This document shows, piece by piece, positions 9,060-18,207 of a stretch of DNA of 64,000 nucleotides. Both the position numbers and the translations under genes were made by a program. Source of the DNA: Pseudomonas frederiksbergensis (GTDB lineage Bacteria; Pseudomonadota; Gammaproteobacteria; Pseudomonadales; Pseudomonadaceae); contig NZ_FNTF01000002.1 in assembly GCF_900105495.1 (NCBI RefSeq), positions 1,525,501 to 1,589,500 on the forward strand. The letters run 5' to 3'. Below the pieces are notes generated by a model. The model was given only the letters and a program-made list of their open reading frames with translations, was not told the DNA's origin and ran no database searches. Every line of letters starts with the position of its first letter. The first letter of the stretch is position 1.

Positions 9060-10510
9060 TGCGTTTGTCTGAGCTGAAAAACGCAGGACGCAGCCCGCGC
9101 CTGCCGCTGAACATTCCACTGGCCGATGCCGCCGGCCCTGCCGAGTTGCAATTGCTAAGTCTGTTGCGGGTGTTGCCGGGGCAGCGTTATGTCGGTGCCG
9201 GCGTCTGGCGCGGGCGCCCGGTGTTGGCCAAGTTATTGGTCGGCAGCAAAGCGGCGCGGCATTTCCAGCGTGAACTGGACGGCGTGCGGTTGCTGGCGGC
9301 TCAGGGGTTGACCACGCCGTTGTTGCTGGCGGATGGCCTGAAGGACGGCGAGGGCGGTTGGCTGCTGTTCGAGTTCATCGAGGGCGCCGAAAGCCTCGGT
9401 GAAACCTGGAAACAGGTCGAGCATTTGCCGGTGCTGGCGGATATGCAAGGGGCTGTGCTGGCCGAGGCGTTGGGCGCCATCGGCCAAATGCATCGCAAGG
9501 GGCTCTGGCAGGAAGACCTGCACCTGGACAACCTTTTGCGCCAGCGCGGCCGGTTGTATTTGATCGATGGCGGCGGCGTCTGCTCCGAAACCCCTGGCCA
9601 GCCGCTCTCGCGACAGAAAGTCCTGGAAAACCTCGGGGTGTTTTTCGCCCAGTTGCCCAAGACGCTGGAGCCTTTCACCGAAGAGCTGCTGGTGTATTAC
9701 CTGCTGAGCAACGGCGAGCATGCCTTGCCGATGGAAGCGTTGCAGAAGCAGATCAACAAGGTGCGCAGCTGGCGCCTGAAGGACTTCCTGATCAAAATCG
9801 GCCGCGATTGCACGCTGTTCAGTGTCCAGCGCGGAGCGTTCGGCTTGCGGGCGATTCGCCGCGAGGAAGAAGCGGCGATGCTGCCGGTGCTGGCCCAGGC
9901 CGATGTGTTGCTCGATCAGGGCCATCTGTACAAGACCGGCGGCGCGGCGAGCGTCGGCAAGGTCGAGGTGGGCGGCCGCACGCTGGTGATCAAGCGCTAC
10001 AACATCAAAGGTTTTGCCCACTGGCTCAAACGCTTCTGGCGCCCGAGCCGTGCCTGGCATTCCTGGCGCGAAGGCAATCGCCTGGCGTTTCTCGGCATCG
10101 CCACGCCCAAGCCGTTGGCGTTGCTGGAGAAACGTTTTCTCTGGCTGCGCAGTCGGGCTTATCTGGTGACCGAGTATTTGCCGGGGCCGGACATCATCGA
10201 GCGCTTTGCGCCTTATGTTGAAAGCGGTGAGGCACCGGAAGCCGAGTTGTTGGCGCTGGATCATTTGTTTGCCGAGCTGATTGGCGAGCGGATCAGTCAC
10301 GGGGATTTCAAGGGGCATAACCTGTTCTGGCAGGACGATCGCTGGGCGCTGATCGATCTGGATTCGATGTGTCAGCACGCCTCGCTCAGCAGCTTCGCCC
10401 CGGCGTATGCGCGGGATCGGGCGCGGTTCATGCGTAACTGGCCTGAGAGCAGCGCGCTGTATCAGATCATCGATCAGCGTCTTCCCAAAGATATCTCTAG
10501 CGCTGCCTGA
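9059..10510 (+). CDS. Tandem two-domain kinase-fold protein of the LPS core cluster
   Basis: This 483-residue protein (PA5006 position) contains two kinase-like domains in one chain. The N-terminal domain has catalytic loop WQEDLHLDNLL (about residue 158) and LYLIDGGG. The C-terminal domain has the lysine strand LVIKRYNIKG (about residue 310), catalytic loop ISHGDFKGHNLF (about residue 415) and WALIDLDS. Both catalytic Asp residues are present, so both halves could be active. It is the last gene of the overlapping waaF block and is followed by a REP pair. Its substrate is not established; core sugar phosphorylation is the reasonable guess. Confidence 0.85.
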   Translation: MRLSELKNAGRSPRLPLNIPLADAAGPAELQLLSLLRVLPGQRYVGAGVWRGRPVLAKLLVGSKAARHFQRELDGVRLLAAQGLTTPLLLADGLKDGEGGWLLFEFIEGAESLGETWKQVEHLPVLADMQGAVLAEALGAIGQMHRKGLWQEDLHLDNLLRQRGRLYLIDGGGVCSETPGQPLSRQKVLENLGVFFAQLPKTLEPFTEELLVYYLLSNGEHALPMEALQKQINKVRSWRLKDFLIKIGRDCTLFSVQRGAFGLRAIRREEEAAMLPVLAQADVLLDQGHLYKTGGAASVGKVEVGGRTLVIKRYNIKGFAHWLKRFWRPSRAWHSWREGNRLAFLGIATPKPLALLEKRFLWLRSRAYLVTEYLPGPDIIERFAPYVESGEAPEAELLALDHLFAELIGERISHGDFKGHNLFWQDDRWALIDLDSMCQHASLSSFAPAYARDRARFMRNWPESSALYQIIDQRLPKDISSAA

Positions 10511-10525
10511 ATCGGACCTTCGGTC

Positions 10526-10604
10526 CTATCGCGAGCAGGCTCGCTCCCACACTGGATCTCCGGCGACACAGATCCCCTGTAGGAGCGAGCTTGCTCGCGA
10601 TGGG
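10526..10604. repeat. REPIN, GGGAGCGAGC family
   Basis: Inverted REP pair: atcgcgagcaggctcgctcc (from 10528) and its complement aggagcgagcttgctcgcga (10581-10600), with a 27-base middle. A small ggacc-ttc-ggtcc hairpin (10514-10526) sits just before it and may act as a terminator for the kinase operon. Sister copies are at 26808, 37775 and 45263. Confidence 0.85.
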
Positions 10605-10731
10605 GCCAGAACAGTCCCCCGAGATTAAGGGACAGGTTCTTATGAAATGTCCTACATGATCTGCAGAACCCGTGAACTGTGCCCTGAATAGCCGCAATGC
10701 TAGTTTGCCTGACGTTCACGGAGGGCAGATT

Positions 10732-11064
10732 TTGACAATAAAAATAACGCTGTTGCTGAGCGCTTTTGCACTGGTTTTATCAGGCTGCGGGACCGCTGTT
10801 ACAGTGCTGCAAGATGAAGAAGACGCGGCTCGCAGTCTTAGAAAGCAGAAGACCTACTGCCAGTCCATCCCGCGTATCTACAGTGGTCTGGCGTTCGACT
10901 TTTGCGTATTGAATGCAGCGCCTGATCCCACGGGAATTCTCTTGCCGTTCGTATTGGTGGATTTCACCCTGTCGGGTGTTTTCGATACCGTCCTCCTGCC
11001 CTATACGGTTTACCGCCAGGCTACTGACGGCAATATCAGCATCTATTGGCGAGCAGGCCGCTGA
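10732..11064 (+). CDS. Small YceK/YidQ-like (DUF1375) lipoprotein
   Basis: Predicted 110-residue outer-membrane or periplasmic lipoprotein. A signal segment (TIKITLLLSAFALVL) ends in the lipobox LSGC, giving a mature protein starting at Cys about 20. The rest is a short conserved domain (SIPRIYSGLAFDF, then FTLSGVFDTVLLPYT) typical of YceK/YidQ. The TTG at 10732 is preferred: GGAGGG at 10720-10725 is spaced six bases from it and the signal peptide begins there. The upstream ATG at 10672 would add an odd 20-residue extension. It sits between the two LPS sub-operons; a role in LPS is not shown. Confidence 0.8.
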   Translation: MTIKITLLLSAFALVLSGCGTAVTVLQDEEDAARSLRKQKTYCQSIPRIYSGLAFDFCVLNAAPDPTGILLPFVLVDFTLSGVFDTVLLPYTVYRQATDGNISIYWRAGR

Positions 11065-11142
11065 TGAGCAATGCCGCCTGCTATCGCCCGAGCCATCTTC
11101 ACGGGGGCAATATGCGCTGGGTCATTCCCGCCATGTTTACGC

Positions 11143-11148
11143 TATAAT
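11143..11148 (+). promoter_or_regulatory. Possible sigma-70 -10 element upstream of wapO
   Basis: TATAAT occurs exactly here, in the sequence gctataatcccgccc, about 93 bases before the wapO start. I see no good -35 box at 16-18 bases spacing, so the assignment is tentative. It fits a separate promoter for the second LPS sub-operon after the REP pair and lipoprotein gene. Confidence 0.35.
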
Positions 11149-11240
11149 CCCGCCCTTTAGCTGCCACTCGCCCTTTGCGAGGGCACATTAATCTTTGAGG
11201 CGCCTTGCGCCTGCATGCAGACTAAAGAGGCTAGACCCCT

Positions 11241-12998
11241 GTGGCATTGACGATTCTTGGCCTGTCCGGCGCCCTTAGCCATGATCCTTCCGCAGCCCTG
11301 TACATCGACGGCAAGCTGGTCGCGGCAGCTGAGGAAGAGCGCTTTGTGCGCGATAAACATGCAAAGAACCGCATGCCTTACGAGTCGGCGAAGTTCTGCC
11401 TCGAGCAGGCCGGCATCAAGCCATCCGACGTTGATGTGGTAGCGATTCCGTTCGCGCCGATCAGCCTGTTCGGCAAGGCTCGCTGGCAGTACGCCAAGCG
11501 TTACTGGTACGCCCCGGATCGCGCTCTTGACGCGATCCTGATGGGCAACCGTCGCTACAAGCGTTATCGCAACAAGATTGTCTGGTGCCTCGAGCAACTG
11601 GGCTTCGATCCGAAGAAAATCAAGATCGAGCCGGTCGAGCACCACCTGGCCCACGCCTCCAGCGCTTATCACTGCTCCGGTTTCAAAGAGAAAACCGCGA
11701 TCCTGGGGATCGACGGCAAGGGTGAGTACGCCACGACCTTCTTCGGTTACGGCGAGAATGGCAAGATCCACAAGATCAAGGAATTCTTTGATCCGGATTC
11801 CCTCGGTGGCCTGTATGGCGCGATCACCGAGTTTCTCGGTTTCGATATGCTCGACGGTGAGTTCAAGGTCATGGGCATGGCGCCGTACGGCGACGCCAGC
11901 AAATACGATTTCTCGCGCCTGGCTTCGTTCGAAAACGGCGAGCTGGTGATCAACACCGACTACGCCAACGTCATCGGCCTGCGTCGTTACAAGGAAAAAG
12001 GCAAAGGTTACTACTTCTCGCCGAAGCTGATCGAGTGGCTGGGCCCGAAGCGCGAAGGTGATATCGCCGACGAGCCGTACATCCACTACGCAGCGAGCAT
12101 TCAAGCGCTGTTCGAAAAAATCTCGCTGCAGATGATCGACCACTACCTGGGCGACGTGCTCAAGGAAACCGGCAAGCTGGCCTACGCTGGTGGCTGTGCG
12201 TTGAACGTCAAGCTGAACCAGAAAATCATCGCCCGCGATGACGTTAAAGAACTGTTCGTGCAGCCTGCGTCCGGCGATGCCGGCACCGCGGTAGGCGCGG
12301 CGGCCTATGTGTCCCATGCCCGTGGTGTGCCGGTCGAGAAGATGGAACACGTCTACCTCGGCCCGTCGTACACCAACGAAGACGTGCTCGCCGCGTGCGC
12401 CCGTCACCCGAGCAAGCCGGTATGGCGCAAGCTTGAGAACATGCCGGAAAACATCGCCAAAATCATGGTCGATGGCAACCCGGTGGCCTGGTTCCAGGGT
12501 CGCATGGAGTTCGGTCCGCGCGCCTTGGGCGGTCGTTCGATCATCGGTTGCCCGAGCGCCGTTGGCGTGGCTGACCGCATCAACCACCAGATCAAGTTCC
12601 GCGAGCGCTGGAGGCCTTTCTGCCCGTCGATGCTCGACACCGTTGCACCGCAGATGATCAAGATCGATCACCCGGCGCCGTTCATGACCTTCACCTTTGA
12701 AGTGGCGGAAGAGTGGAAGACCCGTGTGCCGGAAGTCGTCCACGAAGACGGTACGTCCCGGGCCCAGGTGCTCAAGCGCGAATACAACCCGCGCTACTAC
12801 GACATGATGAAGGCGCTGGAAGTGCTGACCGGTAACGGCGTGTCGCTGAACACCTCGCTCAACCGTCGTGGCGAACCGATGATCTGCTCGCCGACGGACG
12901 CCCTGAACATGTTCTTCGGTTCCGATCTGCAGTACCTGATCATGGAAGACATCCTGGTGGTCAAAGAGGGCGCGGACGCATATGACACGCTCGGCTGA
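11241..12998 (+). CDS. wapO: LPS core carbamoyltransferase (NodU/CmcH/TobZ family)
   Basis: Transfers a carbamoyl group from carbamoyl phosphate; the PA5005 equivalent modifies heptose II of the inner core. The 585-residue protein has the two-part family architecture. The N-terminal Kae1-like domain carries the metal-binding HHLAHASSAYH (about residue 134) and GIDGKGEYATTFFGYG; the C-terminal carbamoyltransferase domain carries MEFGPRALGGRSII (about residue 422). The start is GTG at 11241, where the family N-terminus (LTILGLSGALSHDPSA) begins. It overlaps wapH by 17 bases. Confidence 0.92.
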   Translation: MALTILGLSGALSHDPSAALYIDGKLVAAAEEERFVRDKHAKNRMPYESAKFCLEQAGIKPSDVDVVAIPFAPISLFGKARWQYAKRYWYAPDRALDAILMGNRRYKRYRNKIVWCLEQLGFDPKKIKIEPVEHHLAHASSAYHCSGFKEKTAILGIDGKGEYATTFFGYGENGKIHKIKEFFDPDSLGGLYGAITEFLGFDMLDGEFKVMGMAPYGDASKYDFSRLASFENGELVINTDYANVIGLRRYKEKGKGYYFSPKLIEWLGPKREGDIADEPYIHYAASIQALFEKISLQMIDHYLGDVLKETGKLAYAGGCALNVKLNQKIIARDDVKELFVQPASGDAGTAVGAAAYVSHARGVPVEKMEHVYLGPSYTNEDVLAACARHPSKPVWRKLENMPENIAKIMVDGNPVAWFQGRMEFGPRALGGRSIIGCPSAVGVADRINHQIKFRERWRPFCPSMLDTVAPQMIKIDHPAPFMTFTFEVAEEWKTRVPEVVHEDGTSRAQVLKREYNPRYYDMMKALEVLTGNGVSLNTSLNRRGEPMICSPTDALNMFFGSDLQYLIMEDILVVKEGADAYDTLG

Positions 12999-14112
12999 AC
13001 GCCATGTGCTGCAGTTCTGTCACGGCTATGACGGGCCGTTTCTAGACTGCGCCCGGCAGTACGCCAGCCTGTTCGCGGGGACCGGTTATCGCGTGACCAC
13101 GGTGTTTCTGACCGGGGCCGCCGATGCCGAAGTCGCCGCGGGCTGCGCTTCCGATGAGGTGCTGTTCATGGAATACAGCTCCAAGGCCATTCGTGGCCTG
13201 AAGCTGGGCGCCATCAGCGACCTGCGCAAGATCGCCGCCTCGCGCAATTTCAGTTTCTGCATCGCTCACCGTTTCAAACCTGTTTATATCGCCTTGCTCG
13301 GCACGTCGTTGCCAGTGATTGGCGTGCATCACGCGTTTGACGATTACAAGCGCGGTACTCGCAAACTCTTCGCCAATATTTTCCGCAAGCGCCTGAGCCT
13401 GCTCGGGGTTTCGGATGCCGTACGCGACGACATGCGCCAGTGCCTGACGAAGTGGCCGGCGGCGCGGATTCAGACGCTCTATAACCGTATCGATGTGCAG
13501 ACCTTGCAGGACAGTCAGGTGTCGGTTCGCGAGGCCCGGGAAACCCTTGGCCTGGCGCCGGATGCCTGGGTTGTCGGCAATGTCGGGCGGCTGCACCCGG
13601 ACAAGGATCAGACTACGCTGCTGCACGGTTTTGCTGCGGCGTTGCCGGGTTTGCCGGCCAGCAGTCAATTGGTGATTCTCGGTGCCGGTCGACTGGAACA
13701 GGACCTCAAGGCCCTGGCCCGTGAGTTGGGTATCGGCGACCGCGTGTTGTTTCTCGGTCAGGTGCCTGAAGCCCGACGCTATTTCCGTGCCTTCGATGTG
13801 TTTGCACTGAGTTCCGATCACGAACCGTTCGGCATGGTGCTGCTGGAGGCGATGGCTGCCGGTGTGCCGTTGCTCGCTACGGCATGTGGCGGGGCGAAGG
13901 AAGTGGTCGAGGGCGTCGGTATCCTGTTCCCGCTGGGCGATGCCGAACACTTGGCTCAAGGGCTGCAACATCTGGCCGCGATGGATGAGCAGCAGCGTCA
14001 CCAGTGTGCCGAGCTGATGCTCGATCGCTTGCGTGAGCGCTTCTCCGACCGCGCGGTACGCGATGCCTTCTGGCGTTTGCCGCACGTTACCGAACTGGCG
14101 TCGAGGGCCTGA
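12982..14112 (+). CDS. wapH: LPS core glycosyltransferase, GT4 family (WapH-like)
   Basis: A 376-residue retaining glycosyltransferase with a GT-B fold. VGNVGRLHPDKDQTTLL (about residue 193) begins the C-terminal donor domain, and EPFGMVLLEAMAAGVPLL (about residue 282) is the nucleotide-sugar-binding E-x7-E block. It occupies the PA5004 (wapH) position; WapH adds a glucose in the outer core. GAGG at 12967-12970 precedes the ATG at 12982, which lies inside the end of wapO. The stop overlaps the next start (ATGA). Confidence 0.87.
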   Translation: MTRSAERHVLQFCHGYDGPFLDCARQYASLFAGTGYRVTTVFLTGAADAEVAAGCASDEVLFMEYSSKAIRGLKLGAISDLRKIAASRNFSFCIAHRFKPVYIALLGTSLPVIGVHHAFDDYKRGTRKLFANIFRKRLSLLGVSDAVRDDMRQCLTKWPAARIQTLYNRIDVQTLQDSQVSVREARETLGLAPDAWVVGNVGRLHPDKDQTTLLHGFAAALPGLPASSQLVILGAGRLEQDLKALARELGIGDRVLFLGQVPEARRYFRAFDVFALSSDHEPFGMVLLEAMAAGVPLLATACGGAKEVVEGVGILFPLGDAEHLAQGLQHLAAMDEQQRHQCAELMLDRLRERFSDRAVRDAFWRLPHVTELASRA

Positions 14113-15008
14113 TGCTCAACCGATTTCAAGGCTGGCGCGAACGTGGCTGGGCGGTAGTCGACGCCTCGACATATGCCCAGGCCTGGCAACGATATGGCGG
14201 CAGTGTCGCCACTCATCCCATGGTGGTCGAGCGGCTTTCGCAGCTGGCCGACATTCCTGTGCGCTACCTGGCCTGGGAGCAAAACGGTGAAGTCAAAGCC
14301 GCGATCCCGACTTGGGGTCGCGATCTCGCCTTGTCCAAGGACGTGCTCAAGCGCTGCGGTAAAAAAGGCCTGTTCGACCTCGGTAATGCCGAGTTCATCC
14401 TGCCGGCCGCTGCCGATGCGCAAGCGCCGCTGCGTCATCGTGGACGCTACCTGTCGGCGCTGAACGAAGGCCGTTTTACCGGCATCAAGTTGCAGGCTGA
14501 ACAGCTGGCGATGGCCCGCACACCCGAAGAACTGTCGAAGAAGTTTCGCTACAACCAGCGTCGTGAATTGCGATTGCTGGAAGAAGCGGGCGGAGTGGTT
14601 CGGCCGGTCGCGGAGTTTTCCAGCAGTGAACTGGCGGCGATCTATTGCGACCTGTTCCAGCGTCGCTGGGGGTTCCCGGCGACGGGGGCCGAGCGCATGG
14701 CGGAGGTCATCGAGTTGCTGCGTGATTTGCTGATCGGCTCGGTGATTTTTCTCAACGATGCGCCCATCGCGATTCAACTGGTCTACCGTGTCGAAACACC
14801 GCAGTGGATCAGCGTCGAGTACATCAATGGCGGCGTCGATCCCGAAACCCGCGAATTCAGTCCGGGCAGCGTGCTGAGCTTTATCAATACGCAAAGCGCC
14901 TGGGAGCATGCCCGGGCGTTGGGCAAACCGTTGCGCTTTTCTTTCGGTCGCGCCGACCGTGAATACAAGGATCGCTGGTGCAATCCTGTGCCGGTGTTCA
15001 CCGTATGA
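14112..15008 (+). CDS. mig-14: Mig-14 family GNAT-like protein
   Basis: 298-residue protein at the PA5003 position. It has a GNAT/FemAB-like acyltransferase fold: the segment KKFRYNQRRELRLLEEAGG (about residue 138) and the C-terminal FINTQSAWEHARALGKP. In Salmonella and P. aeruginosa, Mig-14 contributes to resistance to antimicrobial peptides, acting at the inner membrane by an unknown reaction. It sits fully inside the LPS operon, sharing one base with wapH and four with dnpA, which supports an envelope role. Its substrate cannot be read from the sequence. Confidence 0.82.
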   Translation: MLNRFQGWRERGWAVVDASTYAQAWQRYGGSVATHPMVVERLSQLADIPVRYLAWEQNGEVKAAIPTWGRDLALSKDVLKRCGKKGLFDLGNAEFILPAAADAQAPLRHRGRYLSALNEGRFTGIKLQAEQLAMARTPEELSKKFRYNQRRELRLLEEAGGVVRPVAEFSSSELAAIYCDLFQRRWGFPATGAERMAEVIELLRDLLIGSVIFLNDAPIAIQLVYRVETPQWISVEYINGGVDPETREFSPGSVLSFINTQSAWEHARALGKPLRFSFGRADREYKDRWCNPVPVFTV

Positions 15009-16447
15009 GCCAGCCCATGAACCGCAAACAGCAATTGCTCAAGCGCCATCGGCGCAACAAACGCATCGGTCTGCTCATCGCGCTGGTGCTTTTGATTGCC
15101 GTGGGTGTGCTGGTGGCCTGGTGGCTGCCGCTGGTGCTCGCGGTTCTGGGCTGGATTACCCACGAAGCCTGGTTTGCCGACCATTTGTTTTATTCGCCCA
15201 ACGACGATTATCAGTACAGCTTTCCACCGTACACCCAGCAGCCCAAGGTTCATCTCGACGGTGAGCGTTTGCGCCTGGATGACGGGGTCATGCTGGTCGA
15301 TGACGCCACGCTGATCCTGGCGCTACGGATAAAAAGCACTTGGCTGGGGCGCTTCATCGATCCCGTGGTCGAGTTGTCGGGGGGAGATAACCCGGACCGA
15401 CAAACGTTCGAGCGGGGTGTGAACGGCCTGCGTTACCTCAATCTCAGTGGTCAGGCGCAGGTTCTGTCGCAAGGTGAGTTACGCCTGCGCGGGCGGTTCT
15501 GCCGACTGCTGGGTGAGCCGGTGCTCAGGGCGTTCGAGCATCCGGATTACAGCCGTCAACGGGTGATGGTGATCGCACCCCATGCCGACGATGCCGAGTT
15601 GGCCGCATTCGGCCTGTACAGCAGCGCCAGTCAAAGCTGGATCGTGACCCTGACTGCCGGTGAAATCGAGGCCGGGCACTATCAGCAGATGGGGCTCGAT
15701 GGCGTCGAAGCGTCCCGGTTGAAAGGCTCGCTTCGTGCCTGGGACAGCCTCAGCGTGCCGCTGTGGGGTGGTGTACCTCAGGAACGCTGCATTCAGTTGG
15801 GCTATTTCTGCCTGCAATTGCCCGTCATGCAAAGCGCGCCGACCGAGGCCGTGGTCTCCCGTGAGGCACAGCTGGGCGATACCCGATTTTTTCGACGGTT
15901 CAATCCGTTTGCCCTGGGCAGTGACGTCGATGGCATACCGTCCTGGAACAATCTGCTGGCCGACCTGAGTGAGTTGATCGAGCGTATTCAGCCTGAGGTC
16001 ATCGTTTTGCCACATCCGCGTTTCGACCCGCACCCGGACCATCTATGCTCACAGCAGGCGGTAATGCAGGCACTGAACGGTACAGCCTGGCAGCCCGGCA
16101 CCTTATTGCATTACGCCAATCATCTTCACGACAACGATCGCTGGCCAATGGGTGATGCCGGGACCGGTGTGACCCTGCCGCCACAGATCAGTAATCACGA
16201 ACCGTTGCGGCCCTGGGCGCTTTGTCTGTCGGCTGAAAAGCAGTGGCACAAGGCTATGTCGTTGGGCATGATGCACGACCTTCAGCCCCGACTTCCCCTC
16301 AAGCGTCTACTTCGTCGGGCGATCCAACGTTGTCTGGCGGCCCGTCGCTGGCCGGCTTTCGGCGAAAACGAGTTCTTCCGTAAAGCGGTGCGACGCCACG
16401 AATTATTCTGGGTCCAAGAGCTGTCTGGAAAGAGAGAGACCAATTGA
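15005..16447 (+). CDS. dnpA: PIG-L family de-N-acetylase (DnpA-like)
   Basis: A 480-residue membrane-anchored protein. A strongly hydrophobic segment at about residues 20-45 (IGLLIALVLLIAVGVLVAWW) is followed by a PIG-L domain with both zinc motifs: APHADDAELAAFG (about residue 190) and PHPRFDPHPDHL (about residue 334). P. aeruginosa DnpA (PA5002) is a putative LPS-related deacetylase that influences persister formation. The ATG at 15005 overlaps the mig-14 stop; a start 27 bases upstream would lie deep in mig-14. It shares four bases with ssg. Confidence 0.85.
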   Translation: MSQPMNRKQQLLKRHRRNKRIGLLIALVLLIAVGVLVAWWLPLVLAVLGWITHEAWFADHLFYSPNDDYQYSFPPYTQQPKVHLDGERLRLDDGVMLVDDATLILALRIKSTWLGRFIDPVVELSGGDNPDRQTFERGVNGLRYLNLSGQAQVLSQGELRLRGRFCRLLGEPVLRAFEHPDYSRQRVMVIAPHADDAELAAFGLYSSASQSWIVTLTAGEIEAGHYQQMGLDGVEASRLKGSLRAWDSLSVPLWGGVPQERCIQLGYFCLQLPVMQSAPTEAVVSREAQLGDTRFFRRFNPFALGSDVDGIPSWNNLLADLSELIERIQPEVIVLPHPRFDPHPDHLCSQQAVMQALNGTAWQPGTLLHYANHLHDNDRWPMGDAGTGVTLPPQISNHEPLRPWALCLSAEKQWHKAMSLGMMHDLQPRLPLKRLLRRAIQRCLAARRWPAFGENEFFRKAVRRHELFWVQELSGKRETN

Positions 16448-17400
16448 AAGTTCTGTTTCTGGTGCAGAAAGAGCAGCGAGCGATCCTCGATCGACTGTAC
16501 GACGGTATCGCCGAGCACTGCGACTGCGACAAGCGCGAGCTGACCAGCGCGGAGCAGGACGACCTGCGTGGATATTTCCGCAAGCATGTCGATGTGACCC
16601 GCTACGACCGGATAGTGTTTTTCCTGCGCTTCAAAAAAGAAATCAGACAGGTGAGGTTCATCCAGACCCTGCCCAATCTGGTTATTCTGGAACACGATGC
16701 GTACCAGAACTACATCCCGTGCAAGTACACCGGCAAGTTCAGCGCCCATTACCGCAAGCTGCCCTGGGTGCGGGTGATCAGCTCGGGCTTCATGGTCAGC
16801 CAGCGCTTGCGTGAGGAAGGGTTTGACGCGCATTTCGTGCCCAAGGGCTACGATCAGGCGTTGTTGCAAAACTGCCAGCGTGAACGTGATATCGAGCTGG
16901 GTTTCGTCGGTAGCCTCAACAGCGTGGCGTATGCCGGGCGCAAGGCCATGCTCGAGTCCGTGGCCGAAGTGGAGAACCTGCTGATCACGCGCACCAAGTC
17001 GGGCGAGGAATACTGCGAGACGTTAAGCCGGATCCGTTACTTCGTGAGTGCCGACGTCGGCATGGGCGAATACATGATCAAGAACTTCGAGGCCATGGCC
17101 TGTGGTTGTGTGCTGTTTGCTTACGATCAAGGGGAAGCAGAGAATCGCGCGCTGGGGTTTGTCGATATGCACAACATCGTGCTCTATCGAACCCGCGACG
17201 AACTCAGGGAAAAACTGGCGGTGTTGCGCCAGTCCCCACAGCTGACCGAGACCATTTCATTGGCCGGGCAGGCTTTGGTAGAGCAGCATTACACGTTCCG
17301 GGCGGTAGGACATGCGATCGTCGACGCCCTGCGTGCGCCGTTGCGCGAGCATGTTCCGCTGGGCTGGAAAGAAAAATTACGCTTGTCGCTGGGGCTGTGA
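16444..17400 (+). CDS. ssg: Cell-surface polysaccharide glycosyltransferase (Ssg-like)
   Basis: 318-residue glycosyltransferase at the PA5001 position. Homologues called Ssg affect O antigen, exopolysaccharide, motility and biofilm in several pseudomonads. The C-terminal half carries a CgeB/GT4-like donor block, KNFEAMACGCVLFAYDQGE (about residue 213), which is the clearest motif. The start is a TTG at 16444 overlapping the dnpA stop, preceded by the purine-rich ggaaagagagag; no nearby ATG fits. The exact sugar transferred is not known. Confidence 0.82.
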   Translation: MKVLFLVQKEQRAILDRLYDGIAEHCDCDKRELTSAEQDDLRGYFRKHVDVTRYDRIVFFLRFKKEIRQVRFIQTLPNLVILEHDAYQNYIPCKYTGKFSAHYRKLPWVRVISSGFMVSQRLREEGFDAHFVPKGYDQALLQNCQRERDIELGFVGSLNSVAYAGRKAMLESVAEVENLLITRTKSGEEYCETLSRIRYFVSADVGMGEYMIKNFEAMACGCVLFAYDQGEAENRALGFVDMHNIVLYRTRDELREKLAVLRQSPQLTETISLAGQALVEQHYTFRAVGHAIVDALRAPLREHVPLGWKEKLRLSLGL

Positions 17401-17439
17401 AGCCGGGCGATTAAACAACCTATGGTGCGGTGCAAATAA

Positions 17440-18207
17440 ATGCTGTTCAGCGAGACTAGCGACATTTCGGTAGTAATCACTAGTTGCGGTCGCTTCGATC
17501 TGTTGAAGCGTACGCTCGAGACGTTTGACCGGTTCAACACGGCTCCCATTCGTAAGGTGTTCATTACCGAGGACTCCGGCGACAGCGCCGTAGAGGCCTG
17601 TATTCCGGAACACTGGAGAGCGCACACCCAGTTCTTCATCAACCAGCCACGCCTGGGGCAGTTGCGATCCATCGATGCCGCTTATGCCCAGGTGCAGACA
17701 TCGTGGATTTTCCACTGTGAAGATGACTGGGACTTCTATCGCGAAGGGTTCATCGAAGAGTCCCAATGCCTGCTGGAAGAAGATCCCCAGGCACTGCAAG
17801 TGTGGTTGCGCAGCTTCAATCATGACCTGATGGTTCACAGTCCTTATGTGTTCCTGAACGAACGCAAAGTCAGCCATGGCATTCCTTTCTACGTACTGGG
17901 CTCGCAAAAAGCCGAGTGGCAAGGTTTTTCCTTTAATCCAGGGCTGCGCCGTCGTGCGGATTACTTGATGCATGCACCGTATTCCGGTTTCTCCGGGGAG
18001 AAAGACCTGTCGCGCCTGTACGCTGGCGAGAACCGCTATGCGTTGATTCTGGAAAACGACGCGGTACTGCACACCGGCTTCGGAGAGCATGTAGTGGTTC
18101 CGAAGGAGCGGGAGAACAAGTTACGGCGTAAACGTCTCGATCGGCTGAAGCTGATTGCAGCTCTTATCTTGGGTCTGGCAATAGGTTGGGTGCTCCATGG
18201 AATTTAG
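17440..18207 (+). CDS. Glycosyltransferase family 2-like protein with C-terminal membrane anchor
   Basis: 255 residues. SVVITSCGRFDLLKRTLETF (residues 10-29) is a GT-A nucleotide-binding start, and FHCEDDWDFYREG (about residue 92) holds the DxD-like acidic metal motif. The last 20 residues (KLIAALILGLAIGWVLHG) form a single transmembrane helix, which would tether the enzyme to the inner membrane. It sits where P. aeruginosa has wapR (PA5000, outer-core rhamnosyltransferase), but I cannot confirm equivalence. It overlaps the waaL start by 11 bases. Confidence 0.8.
   Translation: MLFSETSDISVVITSCGRFDLLKRTLETFDRFNTAPIRKVFITEDSGDSAVEACIPEHWRAHTQFFINQPRLGQLRSIDAAYAQVQTSWIFHCEDDWDFYREGFIEESQCLLEEDPQALQVWLRSFNHDLMVHSPYVFLNERKVSHGIPFYVLGSQKAEWQGFSFNPGLRRRADYLMHAPYSGFSGEKDLSRLYAGENRYALILENDAVLHTGFGEHVVVPKERENKLRRKRLDRLKLIAALILGLAIGWVLHGI

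Noticed and set aside
10514..10604. Closely spaced palindromes as a CRISPR-like array
   Set aside because: They are inverted REP pairs with no direct repeats of constant length and no spacers; there are no cas genes in the window.
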